DNA of 64,000 nt from Flavobacteriaceae bacterium (GCA_013001285.1 JABDMU010000003.1:1-64000), one strand, 5' to 3'; shown: positions 33,027 to 42,338, numbered from the stretch's first letter. Notes: generated from the letters alone by a model not told the origin. Made by a program: numbers and translations.

Positions 33027-33554
33027 ATGCAAAAAGATGACTGTTTTTACCTTGGTCGCATTGTAAAAAAATACAGTTTTAAAGGTGAGGTACTTGCCAA
33101 ATTAGATACTGATCAACCTGAGATCTATGAACATTTAGATGCCGTATTTATTTCGGTTAAAAATAGTTTCATCCCTTTTTTTATCGAAAGTTCTCAATTG
33201 CATAAATCCGATTTGCTCCGCATCAAATTCGAAGATGTCAATACCGAAGAAGATGCCGATTACCTGATCAAAAGTGAATTGTATTTGCCTCTTGAATCCT
33301 TGCCGAAACTTGAAGGGAATAAGTTCTATTACCACGAGGTTATTGGATTTAAGGTCATCGATAAAAAATTTGGCGAAGTCGGTATTATTAAAAGCATAAA
33401 CGATTCAACAGCTCAAGCGTTGTTTGTTATTGATCGTGATCAAGTCGAAATTCTAATTCCTATGAATGATGAGTTCATTACTAAGGTCGACAGAAATTCA
33501 AAAAGCATTCATGTAGATACGCCTGAAGGCCTTATTTCTCTTTATTTAGACTGA
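33027..33554 (+). CDS. rimM: Ribosome maturation factor RimM
   Basis: 175 residues from MQKDDCFYLGRIVKKYSFKG; a longer frame from a TTG at 33000 would start inside the terminator stem and is rejected. The N-terminal RimM barrel (GRIVKKYSFKGEV) and C-terminal PRC-like barrel (YYHEVIGFKVID, ILIPMNDEFI) are both present. RimM binds S19 and assists 30S head assembly, fitting its place behind S16. Its TGA overlaps the next ATG by one base. Confidence 0.93.
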   Translation: MQKDDCFYLGRIVKKYSFKGEVLAKLDTDQPEIYEHLDAVFISVKNSFIPFFIESSQLHKSDLLRIKFEDVNTEEDADYLIKSELYLPLESLPKLEGNKFYYHEVIGFKVIDKKFGEVGIIKSINDSTAQALFVIDRDQVEILIPMNDEFITKVDRNSKSIHVDTPEGLISLYLD

Positions 33555-34270
33555 TGTCAAACCAACCTTTTCATTTTAAGCAGTTTTTGATCAAGCAAGA
33601 TGCCTGCGCTATGAAAATTGGTACAGATAGCGTGTTACTTGGTGCTTGGGCACATATTGACCATCAGCCACAAACGGTACTAGATATTGGAGCAGGTTCT
33701 GGCGTGCTGGCCTTAATGATCGCACAACGCAGTCCGACAGTATTCGTTGAAGCCATTGAGATAGATGAAAAGGCCTTTGAGCAATGTGTCGACAATTTTG
33801 AAAATTCGCCTTGGAGCGATCGCTTGTTTTGCTATCATGCATCCTTAATAGAATTCGTAGAAGAAGTTGATGAAACTTATGACCTTATCATTTGCAATCC
33901 GCCTTTCTATTCTGAAGACTATAAAACCGAAAACAAATCACGAAACCTAGCGCGATTTGAATCATCTATGCCATTTGAGCACCTTATTTATTGTGCTATA
34001 AAATTACTTTCGACACAAGGACATCTAAATGTGATCATTCCCTTAAAGGAAGAACATCGCTTCTTGACCTTAGCTAAGTCGATGCAGTTATTCCCAGAGC
34101 GCATCACAAGAATTAAAGGCAATGATCAGTCAGAATTAAAAAGAAGTTTGATAGATCTTTCATTTGATAAAAAGGAAACAAAAGAAAACATCCTCGTTAT
34201 TGAAACTGAGCGTCACAAGTATACCGAAGATTATATTGAGCTCACCAAAGATTTTTATCTGAATATGTAA
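33554..34270 (+). CDS. trmN6: tRNA1(Val) (adenine-37-N6)-methyltransferase-like protein
   Basis: 238 residues, a Rossmann methyltransferase. SAM motif I is VLDIGAGSGVLALMIAQ; the N6-adenine catalytic motif is CNPPFYS. It matches YfiC/TrmN6, which methylates A37 of tRNA-Val. It starts within the rimM stop, so it is translationally coupled. Its stop codon touches the stop of the convergent hydrolase gene with no spacer. Confidence 0.88.
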   Translation: MSNQPFHFKQFLIKQDACAMKIGTDSVLLGAWAHIDHQPQTVLDIGAGSGVLALMIAQRSPTVFVEAIEIDEKAFEQCVDNFENSPWSDRLFCYHASLIEFVEEVDETYDLIICNPPFYSEDYKTENKSRNLARFESSMPFEHLIYCAIKLLSTQGHLNVIIPLKEEHRFLTLAKSMQLFPERITRIKGNDQSELKRSLIDLSFDKKETKENILVIETERHKYTEDYIELTKDFYLNM

Positions 34271-35170
34271 TTAATAGGATCTTAACAGAGGCCGTGTCAA
34301 ACACGTTGGTCCGCCACCTCCTTTGATGCTGATCTCTCCTCCTAAATAAGTGAGTACATTACAATTGGCATTTTCTAATGCTTTTTTGGTTTTTGGATTG
34401 CCCTCTACCATCACACAGGTTCGAGGTGCAATGGCCAAAACATTACAGCCCATAGTGTCAAATTCTTCATCCGGAACTTCAATGAGGTCAAAGCCTCTGT
34501 CCAACAATTCATTTCTAAAGGCTATTGGCATCAATGGTGAATACACCAGGGCTAAATCCTTGTCAATCGGACTTAAAATAGACATCAAATGGAATACATC
34601 ATTTTTGCCCCTATAATGTGGTAATTCTGCAACGATTATAGAAATTCCTTTGGGTTCTAAAAATTGTTTTAATTGTTGAATTCCTTCCTTATTAGTTCTA
34701 TAAGTATGCCCAACAGCAAGAGTTTTCTCATCCAACCAAGCCACATCACCTCCTTCTAAAGTACCAGGTGAGCTAATAACACCCAGAATAGGAATAGCAT
34801 TGTCTTCAAACACTTTCATTTGACAAGAGGGTTCGTTCTTTCGTTTATCTTTCCCCATATTACAAATGATCATCCCAAAATCTGTTGCAATAGATGCATC
34901 ACGGCAATAAATGGAATCAATGGTAACCTTATCATCTTGAGGAAAAAAATACAACCCAACGTCGGCGTCGATCAGAAAATTCTCAAATACTCTATATTCA
35001 TCTAATGCGGCATCAAAATCTGGTCTCGATAAATAATTTAATTCTCGCCATTCTTCGCTTAAATGAATGTCTGAAATAAAGGCCTTTCTAGCCGATTTCA
35101 AATACACCGATCGTAATTTCAAGTATTCTGAATGATGTGTTTGTCTCATAGTTACTTTTGTTGATTCCAT
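34271..35170 (-). CDS. Dimethylarginine dimethylaminohydrolase/arginine deiminase-family hydrolase
   Basis: 299 residues of the guanidino-group-modifying superfamily. The catalytic cysteine is in KGGGGPTCLTRPL near the C-terminus, the histidine in NDVFHLMSILSP, and acidic residues in GTLEGGDVAWLD. The length fits DDAH-type enzymes, which release citrulline from (methylated) arginine, rather than full arginine deiminases (~410). The start overlaps the upstream AdiC-like antiporter gene by 19 nt (a second ATG at 35149 would avoid the overlap), so the two proteins probably handle the same substrate. The exact substrate cannot be read here. Confidence 0.8.
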   Translation of the reverse strand: MESTKVTMRQTHHSEYLKLRSVYLKSARKAFISDIHLSEEWRELNYLSRPDFDAALDEYRVFENFLIDADVGLYFFPQDDKVTIDSIYCRDASIATDFGMIICNMGKDKRKNEPSCQMKVFEDNAIPILGVISSPGTLEGGDVAWLDEKTLAVGHTYRTNKEGIQQLKQFLEPKGISIIVAELPHYRGKNDVFHLMSILSPIDKDLALVYSPLMPIAFRNELLDRGFDLIEVPDEEFDTMGCNVLAIAPRTCVMVEGNPKTKKALENANCNVLTYLGGEISIKGGGGPTCLTRPLLRSY

Positions 35171-36456
35171 TTCATCATTACATAAAAAGGAATCCCTATC
35201 AATAAAAGCAATAATCCATAAAAAACGGTTTCACTGCCTGAACCATAAATAGCCCAAAGTGAATAGGCAAACCCAAGGCTTCCCAAGGTGAATGTTTTAA
35301 AAAAACTGTTGATATGAAGTTTCTTGTTGATCACTATTATAATATAGGCTGCTGCAACAAATAAATAGGGCACTAATGCTGTTAACACAGTTAGATTAAG
35401 CATAAATGAAAATTGCTCAACCAAACCATCAGTATAGTTCATAAGCATAACCACAGAGGTTAATACACTTCCTATGATCAGTCCAAAAAGAGGAACACCG
35501 TGTTTATTTTCTTTTTTAAAGATCTTCGGAAATAAATTATCCTTAGCTGTAGCCATTGGAATCTGGCCTGATATTAGTATCCATCCATTTAAAGCTCCAA
35601 TCCCTGAAATCGCTGCACCGGCTGCTACAAAATAACCGCCACTGTCGCCAGCAATAATTCTTCCCGCTTCCGCAAACGGTGCTGGAGAATCTTGCAAGAT
35701 ATCAACAGGAAGTATCCCAAACAAAACGACAGTCCCAATAATGTAAACGCAGGTGACTAAAATAGTGCCCATCATTGTTGCTTTTGGTACAATTTTTTCA
35801 GGATTTTCAATAGTTTCAGCTGGAATAGTAGCACATTCGATCCCTAAAAATGCATATAAGGTCACTGCAGCCACCATTGGAAAGGTAGCAAAATCAGATG
35901 CCTCGGTTAGATTGAACTCTGGGAAGTTTTTTATGTCGAAAAAGAAAATGCCTAAAAGGATAACAAAAACCAATGGGGCTAACTTTAATATTGTGGTCAA
36001 CACCTGCACCTTTCCAGAAGTACTGACTCCTTTGGCATTTATCCAAGTGAATAACCAGATAAAGCCCAATCCAATACTTATTGATAATATAGGATTTGTC
36101 TCAAGTTCCGGAAAAAAGAAAGATAACGCTCCAATAATGGCGATTACTATGGCTGCATTACTGATCCAAATAGATATCCAATAACCCCAGGCTACAAGAA
36201 AGCCAACAAAATCGCCAAAACCTTCTCGCGAATACGTATAGGGACCGCCGCTTTTATTCACAACAATCTTACTAAGATTACTGAAAATTTTCGCAAGAAT
36301 TAGTGCTCCTGCTGCAGTAAAGATCCAACCCAATAAACTGATGCTTCCAAAACGTGCTAAGGTGGCAGGGATAAGAAAAATACCAGCACCTATCATATTT
36401 CCAACGACTAAGGATGTTGCTGTGATCAATCCAATTTTTTTAGGTTGCGTCGGCAT
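35152..36456 (-). CDS. AdiC-like APC-family amino acid antiporter
   Basis: 434 residues, about 12 transmembrane helices. The start KKIGLITATSLVVGNMIGAG and the later SGGPYTYSREGFGDFVGFL match the AdiC/PotE branch of the APC superfamily (arginine/agmatine, putrescine/ornithine). Located in the inner membrane. It is translationally linked to the arginine-hydrolase-like gene downstream, so arginine, methylarginine or citrulline are likely substrates by inference. Confidence 0.85.
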   Translation of the reverse strand: MPTQPKKIGLITATSLVVGNMIGAGIFLIPATLARFGSISLLGWIFTAAGALILAKIFSNLSKIVVNKSGGPYTYSREGFGDFVGFLVAWGYWISIWISNAAIVIAIIGALSFFFPELETNPILSISIGLGFIWLFTWINAKGVSTSGKVQVLTTILKLAPLVFVILLGIFFFDIKNFPEFNLTEASDFATFPMVAAVTLYAFLGIECATIPAETIENPEKIVPKATMMGTILVTCVYIIGTVVLFGILPVDILQDSPAPFAEAGRIIAGDSGGYFVAAGAAISGIGALNGWILISGQIPMATAKDNLFPKIFKKENKHGVPLFGLIIGSVLTSVVMLMNYTDGLVEQFSFMLNLTVLTALVPYLFVAAAYIIIVINKKLHINSFFKTFTLGSLGFAYSLWAIYGSGSETVFYGLLLLLIGIPFYVMMKWNQQK

Positions 36457-36566
36457 TTAATTTTTATTTAAAATTTATATCAGGAATAATCGAAGATACA
36501 ATATAATGGCTAGAGTTGTTCAATAATATTTCATCATAAAAGTCCGAAAAATTCGTTGGCATTAAT

Positions 36567-36574
36567 TAAATTTG
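36567..36574 (+). promoter_or_regulatory. Candidate -7 element of the acyl-CoA dehydrogenase gene
   Basis: TAAATTTG matches TAnnTTTG, 23 bp before the ATG. No matching -33 box. Confidence 0.35.
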
Positions 36575-36597
36575 AAACATATTATAAATCCACATAA

Positions 36598-37776
36598 ATG
36601 AAGCCAGATTTATTCGAATCTCCAGATTATTACAACCTTGATGAATTACTTACAGATGAGCACAAATTAGTTCGTGATGCTGCTCGAGAATGGGTTAAAC
36701 GCGACGTTTCTCCTATTATCGAGGAATATGCTCAAAAAGCTGAATTTCCAAAGCAGATCATTAACGGATTAGCAGAAATTGGTGCCTTCGGACCTTATAT
36801 TCCTCATGAATATGGTGGTGCAGGATTAGATCAAATCTCCTATGGATTGATCATGCAAGAAATTGAACGCGGCGATTCTGGAGTACGCAGTACAGCTTCA
36901 GTTCAATCTTCATTGGTCATGTATCCTATTTGGAAATATGGCAACGAAGAACAGCGTCAAAAATACCTGCCAAAATTAGCATCTGGAGAATGGATCGGTT
37001 GTTTTGGATTAACAGAACCCGATCATGGTTCAAATCCCGGAGGTATGACCACTAATTTTAAAGATATGGGCGACCACTATCTTCTAAACGGCGCAAAAAT
37101 GTGGATCTCGAATGCCCCTTTTGCACATATTGCTGTGGTATGGGCTAAGGATGAATCGGGACGAATTCATGGCCTTATCGTTGAACGTGGCATGGAAGGG
37201 TTCACAACTCCAGAAACACATAATAAATGGTCATTACGTGCCAGTGCAACCGGAGAATTGATCTTTGACAACGTCAAGATCCCGAAAGAAAATTTACTTC
37301 CCAATAAATCTGGATTAGGCGCACCACTCGGATGCCTAGATTCTGCACGATATGGTATTGCCTGGGGTGCAATTGGAGCTGCAATGGATTGTTATGATAC
37401 CGCACTACGTTATAGCAAAGAACGCATCCAGTTTGGAAAACCGATAGGACAATTTCAATTACAACAAAAAAAATTAGCCGAAATGATCACAGAGATCACT
37501 AAAGCGCAATTAATGGCTTGGCGTTTAGGGGTCATGCGTGAGGCTGGAACTGCAACCACTGCTCAAATTTCAATGGCTAAGAGAAACAATGTAGATATGG
37601 CCATCAATATTGCTCGAGAAGCGCGTCAAATGCTTGGTGGCATGGGTATTACTGGGGAGTATAGCATCATGCGCCACTCGATGAATTTAGAAAGCGTAAT
37701 CACCTATGAAGGCACTCACGATATTCACTTGTTGATCACTGGATTAGACGTTACAGGATTGAATGCTTTCAAATAG
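36598..37776 (+). CDS. Glutaryl-CoA dehydrogenase-like acyl-CoA dehydrogenase
   Basis: 392 residues, the normal ACAD length. FAD-binding segment IGCFGLTEPDHGSNPGGM, followed by WISNAPFAHIAVVWAKD, and the catalytic Glu in VITYEGTHDIHLLITG. The last motif and TGLNAF ending match glutaryl-CoA dehydrogenase, which converts glutaryl-CoA to crotonyl-CoA in lysine/tryptophan breakdown. A saccharopine dehydrogenase-like gene at 58987 points to lysine catabolism in this organism. Confidence 0.85.
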   Translation: MKPDLFESPDYYNLDELLTDEHKLVRDAAREWVKRDVSPIIEEYAQKAEFPKQIINGLAEIGAFGPYIPHEYGGAGLDQISYGLIMQEIERGDSGVRSTASVQSSLVMYPIWKYGNEEQRQKYLPKLASGEWIGCFGLTEPDHGSNPGGMTTNFKDMGDHYLLNGAKMWISNAPFAHIAVVWAKDESGRIHGLIVERGMEGFTTPETHNKWSLRASATGELIFDNVKIPKENLLPNKSGLGAPLGCLDSARYGIAWGAIGAAMDCYDTALRYSKERIQFGKPIGQFQLQQKKLAEMITEITKAQLMAWRLGVMREAGTATTAQISMAKRNNVDMAINIAREARQMLGGMGITGEYSIMRHSMNLESVITYEGTHDIHLLITGLDVTGLNAFK

Positions 37777-37827
37777 ACCATAACCTTATTGTTCTTTTAG
37801 ATTGCAAATAATTAGTACTTTACGAAT

Positions 37828-38538
37828 ATGAAATCTTGTTTAAGACGGTTCTCTATTATATTTATACTTCTATTAAATGGTTGCAGCGTTTCAGATGGAA
37901 TTAATTCTGACCAAGTAAATTCAAATCCCCAAACCGATACTAATTTAAAGGTTCTAAGTTTGGGTGATAGCTATACCAAAGGAGAAAGTGTATGTTCATC
38001 TTGTGGTTTCCCTGTTCAATTAAAGGATAGTTTGAATATGCGTCTGGCAAATGTTATTGTTCAAAACCAAGTGATCGCTCAAACGGGATGGACTACAACT
38101 AATCTAATTACAAATATCAATAATGCCACTTTACAAAACGACTACGATCTAGTCACACTTTTAATTGGTGTCAATAATCAATTCCAGGGTAAACCTTTCT
38201 CATTGTATGAAGCAGAATTTCCTCAGCTCGTCAATCGGGCCATTGCCTATGCAAAAGGTGATAAAAATAGAGTCATTGTCCTTTCTATACCAGATTATGC
38301 GTTTACGCCATTTGGGCAAGGCAATTCTGCAATAAGTGATAACATTGATGAGTACAACGCATTTGCACAAAATTATTGCAACAACAATGGTATTACCTTT
38401 GTCAATATCACTGATATTTCTAGGCTTGGCTTAGACGTTCCAGAGCTCGTTGCTGCCGATGGTCTTCATCCTTCAACCTTGGCGTACACTAGGTTTGTTG
38501 AACGCCTCTTACCCTTCGCAATTCAAAAAATCCAGTAA
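37828..38538 (+). CDS. SGNH/GDSL-family hydrolase, lipoprotein
   Basis: 236 residues. Lipoprotein signal (LRRFSIIFILLLNGC), block I SLGDSYTKGES with the catalytic serine, block III-like LLIGVNNQF and block V DGLHPSTLAY. Probably an exported esterase of unknown substrate. Only distantly similar to the SGNH lipoprotein at 3460; a CSSC pair near residue 55 is distinctive. Confidence 0.85.
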   Translation: MKSCLRRFSIIFILLLNGCSVSDGINSDQVNSNPQTDTNLKVLSLGDSYTKGESVCSSCGFPVQLKDSLNMRLANVIVQNQVIAQTGWTTTNLITNINNATLQNDYDLVTLLIGVNNQFQGKPFSLYEAEFPQLVNRAIAYAKGDKNRVIVLSIPDYAFTPFGQGNSAISDNIDEYNAFAQNYCNNNGITFVNITDISRLGLDVPELVAADGLHPSTLAYTRFVERLLPFAIQKIQ

Positions 38539-38589
38539 GTTAATTGTTGCTGGTTTTTTTCTGATTATTTTAGTCGAAACTATTAATCG

Positions 38590-39489
38590 ATGTTTTCTTC
38601 AAAGAAACGCCTAGACAAAGCTTATAAGGAAGCCAAAGTTGTACCATTCAGCAATTCTGATAAGATTATTTTATTCAGTGATTGCCATCGTGGTGACAAT
38701 AGTTTTGCCGACGATTTTGCCAACAACAGAAATATCTATTTTCATGCCTTAAAGCACTACTATGCAGAAGGGTTTCACTATTGCGAACTTGGTGATGGCG
38801 ACGAATTATGGGAGAACATTTCCTTTGAATCCATTTTCAATGCACATAAAAACGTTTACATGCTCATGAAGTTATTTCATGAAGACAATAGGCTGCATAT
38901 GATTTGGGGAAATCATGATATGGTTTATCGTGATCCCAATTATGTCAGTAAGCATTTATCTACCTATTTCGATCAAAAAACTGGAGAAGAATTAGAACTT
39001 TTTTGTAATATTCAATATCACGAAGCTATAATTTTAAAACATATTGAATCTGGTCAAGAGCTTTTTCTGTCGCATGGACATCAGGCCGATTGGTGGAACT
39101 ATGCCTTTTGGCGCTGGAGCCGATTTATGGTGAGAGTACTTTGGAAACCACTCAACGTTATGGGCATTGCTGATCCTACCAGTCCAGCAAAAAACTACAA
39201 AGAACTCATCAAGGTTGAACGTCGGATTAAAAAATGGATCGTTGAAAATAAAAACCGACTTACCGTTGTTGGTCACACGCATCGCCCTAGATTTCCAGAA
39301 CCAGGTGATATCGCCTTTTTTAATGATGGTAGTTGTGTGCATCCTCGAAGTATTACAGGCATAGAAATTGAAAATGGAGGTATTTCACTTATCAAATGGC
39401 AAATAGCAACCACAGACGATGGAACTCTAAAGATTGTAAGAGTGCTTTTAGAAGGTCCACAAAAGTTAATCGATTATAAAACAGAATGA
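38590..39489 (+). CDS. Calcineurin-like metallophosphoesterase
   Basis: 299 residues. Metal-binding blocks appear in order: FSDCHRGD, LGDGDELWE, WGNHDMVY, LSHGHQADWW and VVGHTHRPRFP. The set fits a di-metal phosphoesterase of the UDP-diacylglucosamine hydrolase-like type. Substrate unknown. Its stop touches the stop of the convergent ferredoxin gene. Confidence 0.88.
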   Translation: MFSSKKRLDKAYKEAKVVPFSNSDKIILFSDCHRGDNSFADDFANNRNIYFHALKHYYAEGFHYCELGDGDELWENISFESIFNAHKNVYMLMKLFHEDNRLHMIWGNHDMVYRDPNYVSKHLSTYFDQKTGEELELFCNIQYHEAIILKHIESGQELFLSHGHQADWWNYAFWRWSRFMVRVLWKPLNVMGIADPTSPAKNYKELIKVERRIKKWIVENKNRLTVVGHTHRPRFPEPGDIAFFNDGSCVHPRSITGIEIENGGISLIKWQIATTDDGTLKIVRVLLEGPQKLIDYKTE

Positions 39490-39822
39490 TTAGCTCTCTG
39501 GTGCAATTTCTACCTCAAGCCCTTCCATTTCAGGGGTAATTTGAATTTGACATCCTAAGCGACTATTTTCTTTTACATAAAACGCTTCGGAGAGCATTGC
39601 CTCTTCATCATCTTGCATATCCGGAAGTTCATGATCTGAATTTACATAGCACTGACATGATGCGCACATGGCCATACCACCACAAATGCCAATAGTTCCT
39701 TCTGGAGCCAATTCATAGACTTTAATGACTTCCATTAAATTCATAGCCATATCTGTTGGGGCATCAATTTCATGATGGATCCCGTCGCGATCTATGATTT
39801 TAATTTTAATATCGGCTTCCAC
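39490..39822 (-). CDS. [2Fe-2S] ferredoxin, adrenodoxin type
   Basis: 110 residues. Cluster ligands C47-x5-C53-x2-C56-x34-C91 (CGGMAMCASC and RLGCQI) give an adrenodoxin/Isc-type ferredoxin. The start codon is GTG and shares a base with the stop of the reductase gene (TAGTG), so translation is coupled. It should pair electronically with the reductase upstream and may supply Fe-S assembly or oxygenases. No other start is available close by. Confidence 0.92.
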   Translation of the reverse strand: MEADIKIKIIDRDGIHHEIDAPTDMAMNLMEVIKVYELAPEGTIGICGGMAMCASCQCYVNSDHELPDMQDDEEAMLSEAFYVKENSRLGCQIQITPEMEGLEVEIAPES

Positions 39823-40889
39823 TATTCAATAGCTTTTACAATGGCTTTTGGAGCCGATTTGCTTGTGCCATCAAATCCGTGTACGCCACTTACAGTCGTA
39901 TACTTAAGAACATAACGTTTTCCAGGATTGATGATCTGATATGCTGCCTGACACATGAGGGTAGCTTCATGAAATCCGCATAGAATGAGCTTAAGTTTTC
40001 CTGGATAAGTATTAACATCACCAATGGCAAATATTCCAGGAATGTTGGTTTGGTAATCGAGAGTATTATCAACTTTGATCGCATTTTTTTCAATATCTAA
40101 GCCCCAATTAGCAATTGGACCCAATTTTGGTGCGAGGCCAAACAAAGGAATGAAATGATCTGTTTCGATCATATATTCCTTATCGATATGGATTTGGTCT
40201 GACTCTTTCACTTCAACTCCTTTCACTTCAAAATCACCAACGATACCAACAACTTCGGCTGGTGTAATGAGTTTAATTTTTCCTTGATTCTTCAATTCTT
40301 GAACTTTCTCTACTGAATCTAATGCGCCACGGAATTCATTTCGCCTATGAATTAAGGTCACTTCTTTTGCAATATCAGCTAAAAAGATACTCCAGTCTAA
40401 TGCCGAATCACCTCCACCTGCTATAACAACACGTTTGTTGCGATACATCTCAGGTTCTTTGATCATATATTCAACCCCTTTGTCTTCAAACGATGCAATG
40501 TTGTCAATCAAGGGTTTTCTGGGTTCAAAACTGCCAAGGCCGCCAGCAATAGCCACTACAGGTGCTTGATGCTTTGTGCCTTTATTGGTGGTTACAATAA
40601 AGGAACCGTCTTCTTGTTTTTCGATAGTTTCGGCACGTTCGCCAAGAGTAAATCCCGGTTGAAATTGCTTGCATTGTTCCATTAAATTATCAACCAATTC
40701 ACCGGCCAAGATCTCAGGAAATCCTGGGATATCATAAATTGGTTTTTTAGGATAAATTTCAGAACATTGACCTCCAGGTTGTGGTAAAGCATCAATAAGA
40801 TGACAACGCAGTTTTAATAAACCCGCTTCAAATACCGTAAAAAGTCCAGTAGGTCCAGCTCCAATAATAAGTATATCTGTAGAAATCAT
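39822..40889 (-). CDS. Thioredoxin-reductase-like ferredoxin--NADP reductase
   Basis: 355 residues. FAD motif LIIGAGPTGLFTVFEAGL, NADPH motif VVIAGGGDSALDWSIFLA and the second FAD motif PGIFAIGDVNTYPG are present, and there is no CxxC redox pair. This is the profile of YumC-type ferredoxin--NADP(+) reductases. Co-transcribed with its ferredoxin. A Crp/Fnr-like dyad lies about 50 bp upstream of the start. Confidence 0.9.
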   Translation of the reverse strand: MISTDILIIGAGPTGLFTVFEAGLLKLRCHLIDALPQPGGQCSEIYPKKPIYDIPGFPEILAGELVDNLMEQCKQFQPGFTLGERAETIEKQEDGSFIVTTNKGTKHQAPVVAIAGGLGSFEPRKPLIDNIASFEDKGVEYMIKEPEMYRNKRVVIAGGGDSALDWSIFLADIAKEVTLIHRRNEFRGALDSVEKVQELKNQGKIKLITPAEVVGIVGDFEVKGVEVKESDQIHIDKEYMIETDHFIPLFGLAPKLGPIANWGLDIEKNAIKVDNTLDYQTNIPGIFAIGDVNTYPGKLKLILCGFHEATLMCQAAYQIINPGKRYVLKYTTVSGVHGFDGTSKSAPKAIVKAIE

Positions 40890-40937
40890 TTAGTCAAAAA
40901 TTATCACGTAAAAATATGAGTTCATGTTTTAAAATTC

Positions 40938-40953
40938 TGTGACAAATGTCACG
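40938..40953. promoter_or_regulatory. Crp/Fnr-type dyad upstream of the ferredoxin reductase operon
   Basis: TGTGA-CAAATG-TCACG, with a perfect inner inverted repeat GTGACA/TGTCAC, fits the TGTGA-N6-TCACA pattern of Crp/Fnr-family regulators. A weak -7 box TATTTTTA lies at 40909-40916 (minus). With a start near 40904 the dyad would centre at about -41.5, the class II activator position; the start is my estimate. Confidence 0.5.
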
Positions 40954-40961
40954 TTATGAAC

Positions 40962-41198
40962 CTAAATATTAATGACGCTTTCAATTTGAGGCGCATATTT
41001 TTTAATGGTCATCTCAACCCCTGATTTTAAAGTCATTTGATTCACTGTACAATTGGTACAGGCCCCTTCGAGTTGCACTTTGACGTGCTTATTATCTTCA
41101 ATTCCAATTAGGGAAATATTTCCTCCATCACTCTCTAAAAAAGGGCGGATCTCATCAAGAGCTTTTTCTACGTTGAGTTTCAATTGTTCGCTATTCAT
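40962..41198 (-). CDS. NifU-like Fe-S scaffold protein (Nfu domain)
   Basis: 78 residues comprising only the NifU C-terminal domain, with the cluster-binding pair in GACTNCTVNQMT. Such proteins carry [4Fe-4S] clusters to target enzymes. It starts 3 bp after the Mrp gene, giving an Mrp-Nfu pair for Fe-S transfer. Confidence 0.92.
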   Translation of the reverse strand: MNSEQLKLNVEKALDEIRPFLESDGGNISLIGIEDNKHVKVQLEGACTNCTVNQMTLKSGVEMTIKKYAPQIESVINI

Positions 41199-41201
41199 AG
41201 T

Positions 41202-42338
41202 TTATTTGTTAACCGCTGAGCATCCAGCCATTGTTGTGATTTTAATTGCTTCTGTTGGCGGCAAATTGGTATTCCTATTGACCACTTCCTGAACTATATT
41301 TTGAGTAAGCTTTTCGAAGGCCTTCTCAATTGGCGTTGCTGTTTGTAATGCCGCTGGATGTCCTACATCGCCCGCTTCTCTGATACTTTGAACAAGTGGA
41401 AGTTCTCCTAAAAAGGGAACCTGTAAGTCCTCTGCTAAATTCTGTGCACCTTCTTTCCCAAAGATATAATACTTATTATCGGGCAATTCTTCAGGTGAAA
41501 AATACGCCATATTCTCTACGATACCAAGAACCGGAACATTGATGCTTTCTTGTTGAAACATAGCGACACCTTTTTTCGCGTCGGCTAAGGCCACGTTCTG
41601 AGGCGTACTAACAACAACAGCACCTGTTATAGGAAGCGATTGCATGATACTTAAGTGAATATCGCCAGTGCCAGGCGGAAGATCAACTAAAAGAAAATCA
41701 AGTGTTCCCCATGCCGCATCAAAGATCATTTGATTCAATGCTTTTGCTGCCATAGGACCACGCCAAATCACGGCCTGATCTGGTCGTGTAAAAAATCCAA
41801 TAGATAAGACCTTGACACCATAATTCTCTACAGGTTTCATTTTTGATTTACCATCAACAGTTTCTGCTAGAGGCCGCTCATTGACCACATCAAACATAAT
41901 GGGGATTGAAGGACCATAAATATCGGCATCTAAAATCCCAACTTTAAAGCCCATTTTTGAAAGGGTAACCGCAATATTGGCCGTTACAGTAGATTTCCCT
42001 ACACCACCTTTCCCTGATGCTACAGCCACAATATTGGTAATTCCAGGAATTGGATTTCCTTTAATCTCATTGACCTTTGGTTTTACCGGAGCATCTACTT
42101 TCACATTCACTGTAATTTTGGCTTTTTCATAAACCTTTTCATGAATGGTTTTCAAAATATCAACTTCGGTGCGTTTCTTCGCCTGAAGACTCGGATTAGA
42201 AATCGTGATATCTACAATGACCTCATCGGCAAAGGTCACCACATTTTTTACTGCGCCACTATCAACCATATTCTCTCCTTCGCCAGGAACTGTTATAGTT
42301 TTAAGCGCATTTAATATATCTTGTTTATTTAGCTTCAT
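41202..42338 (-). CDS. Mrp/NBP35-family P-loop ATPase, Fe-S carrier type
   Basis: 378 residues. An N-terminal DUF59/MIP18 domain (1-85) precedes a deviant Walker A GKGGVGKS (109-116), the VDLPPGTGD Walker B, and ENMAYFSPEELP. In most Mrp proteins the segment after ENM(S/A) carries a CxxC that binds the bridging cluster; here it is missing, and the only cysteine in the protein is Cys373 in the tail TMAGCSAVNK. Partner of the adjacent Nfu domain protein. A Per/Fur-like dyad lies at its promoter. Confidence 0.92.
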   Translation of the reverse strand: MKLNKQDILNALKTITVPGEGENMVDSGAVKNVVTFADEVIVDITISNPSLQAKKRTEVDILKTIHEKVYEKAKITVNVKVDAPVKPKVNEIKGNPIPGITNIVAVASGKGGVGKSTVTANIAVTLSKMGFKVGILDADIYGPSIPIMFDVVNERPLAETVDGKSKMKPVENYGVKVLSIGFFTRPDQAVIWRGPMAAKALNQMIFDAAWGTLDFLLVDLPPGTGDIHLSIMQSLPITGAVVVSTPQNVALADAKKGVAMFQQESINVPVLGIVENMAYFSPEELPDNKYYIFGKEGAQNLAEDLQVPFLGELPLVQSIREAGDVGHPAALQTATPIEKAFEKLTQNIVQEVVNRNTNLPPTEAIKITTMAGCSAVNK

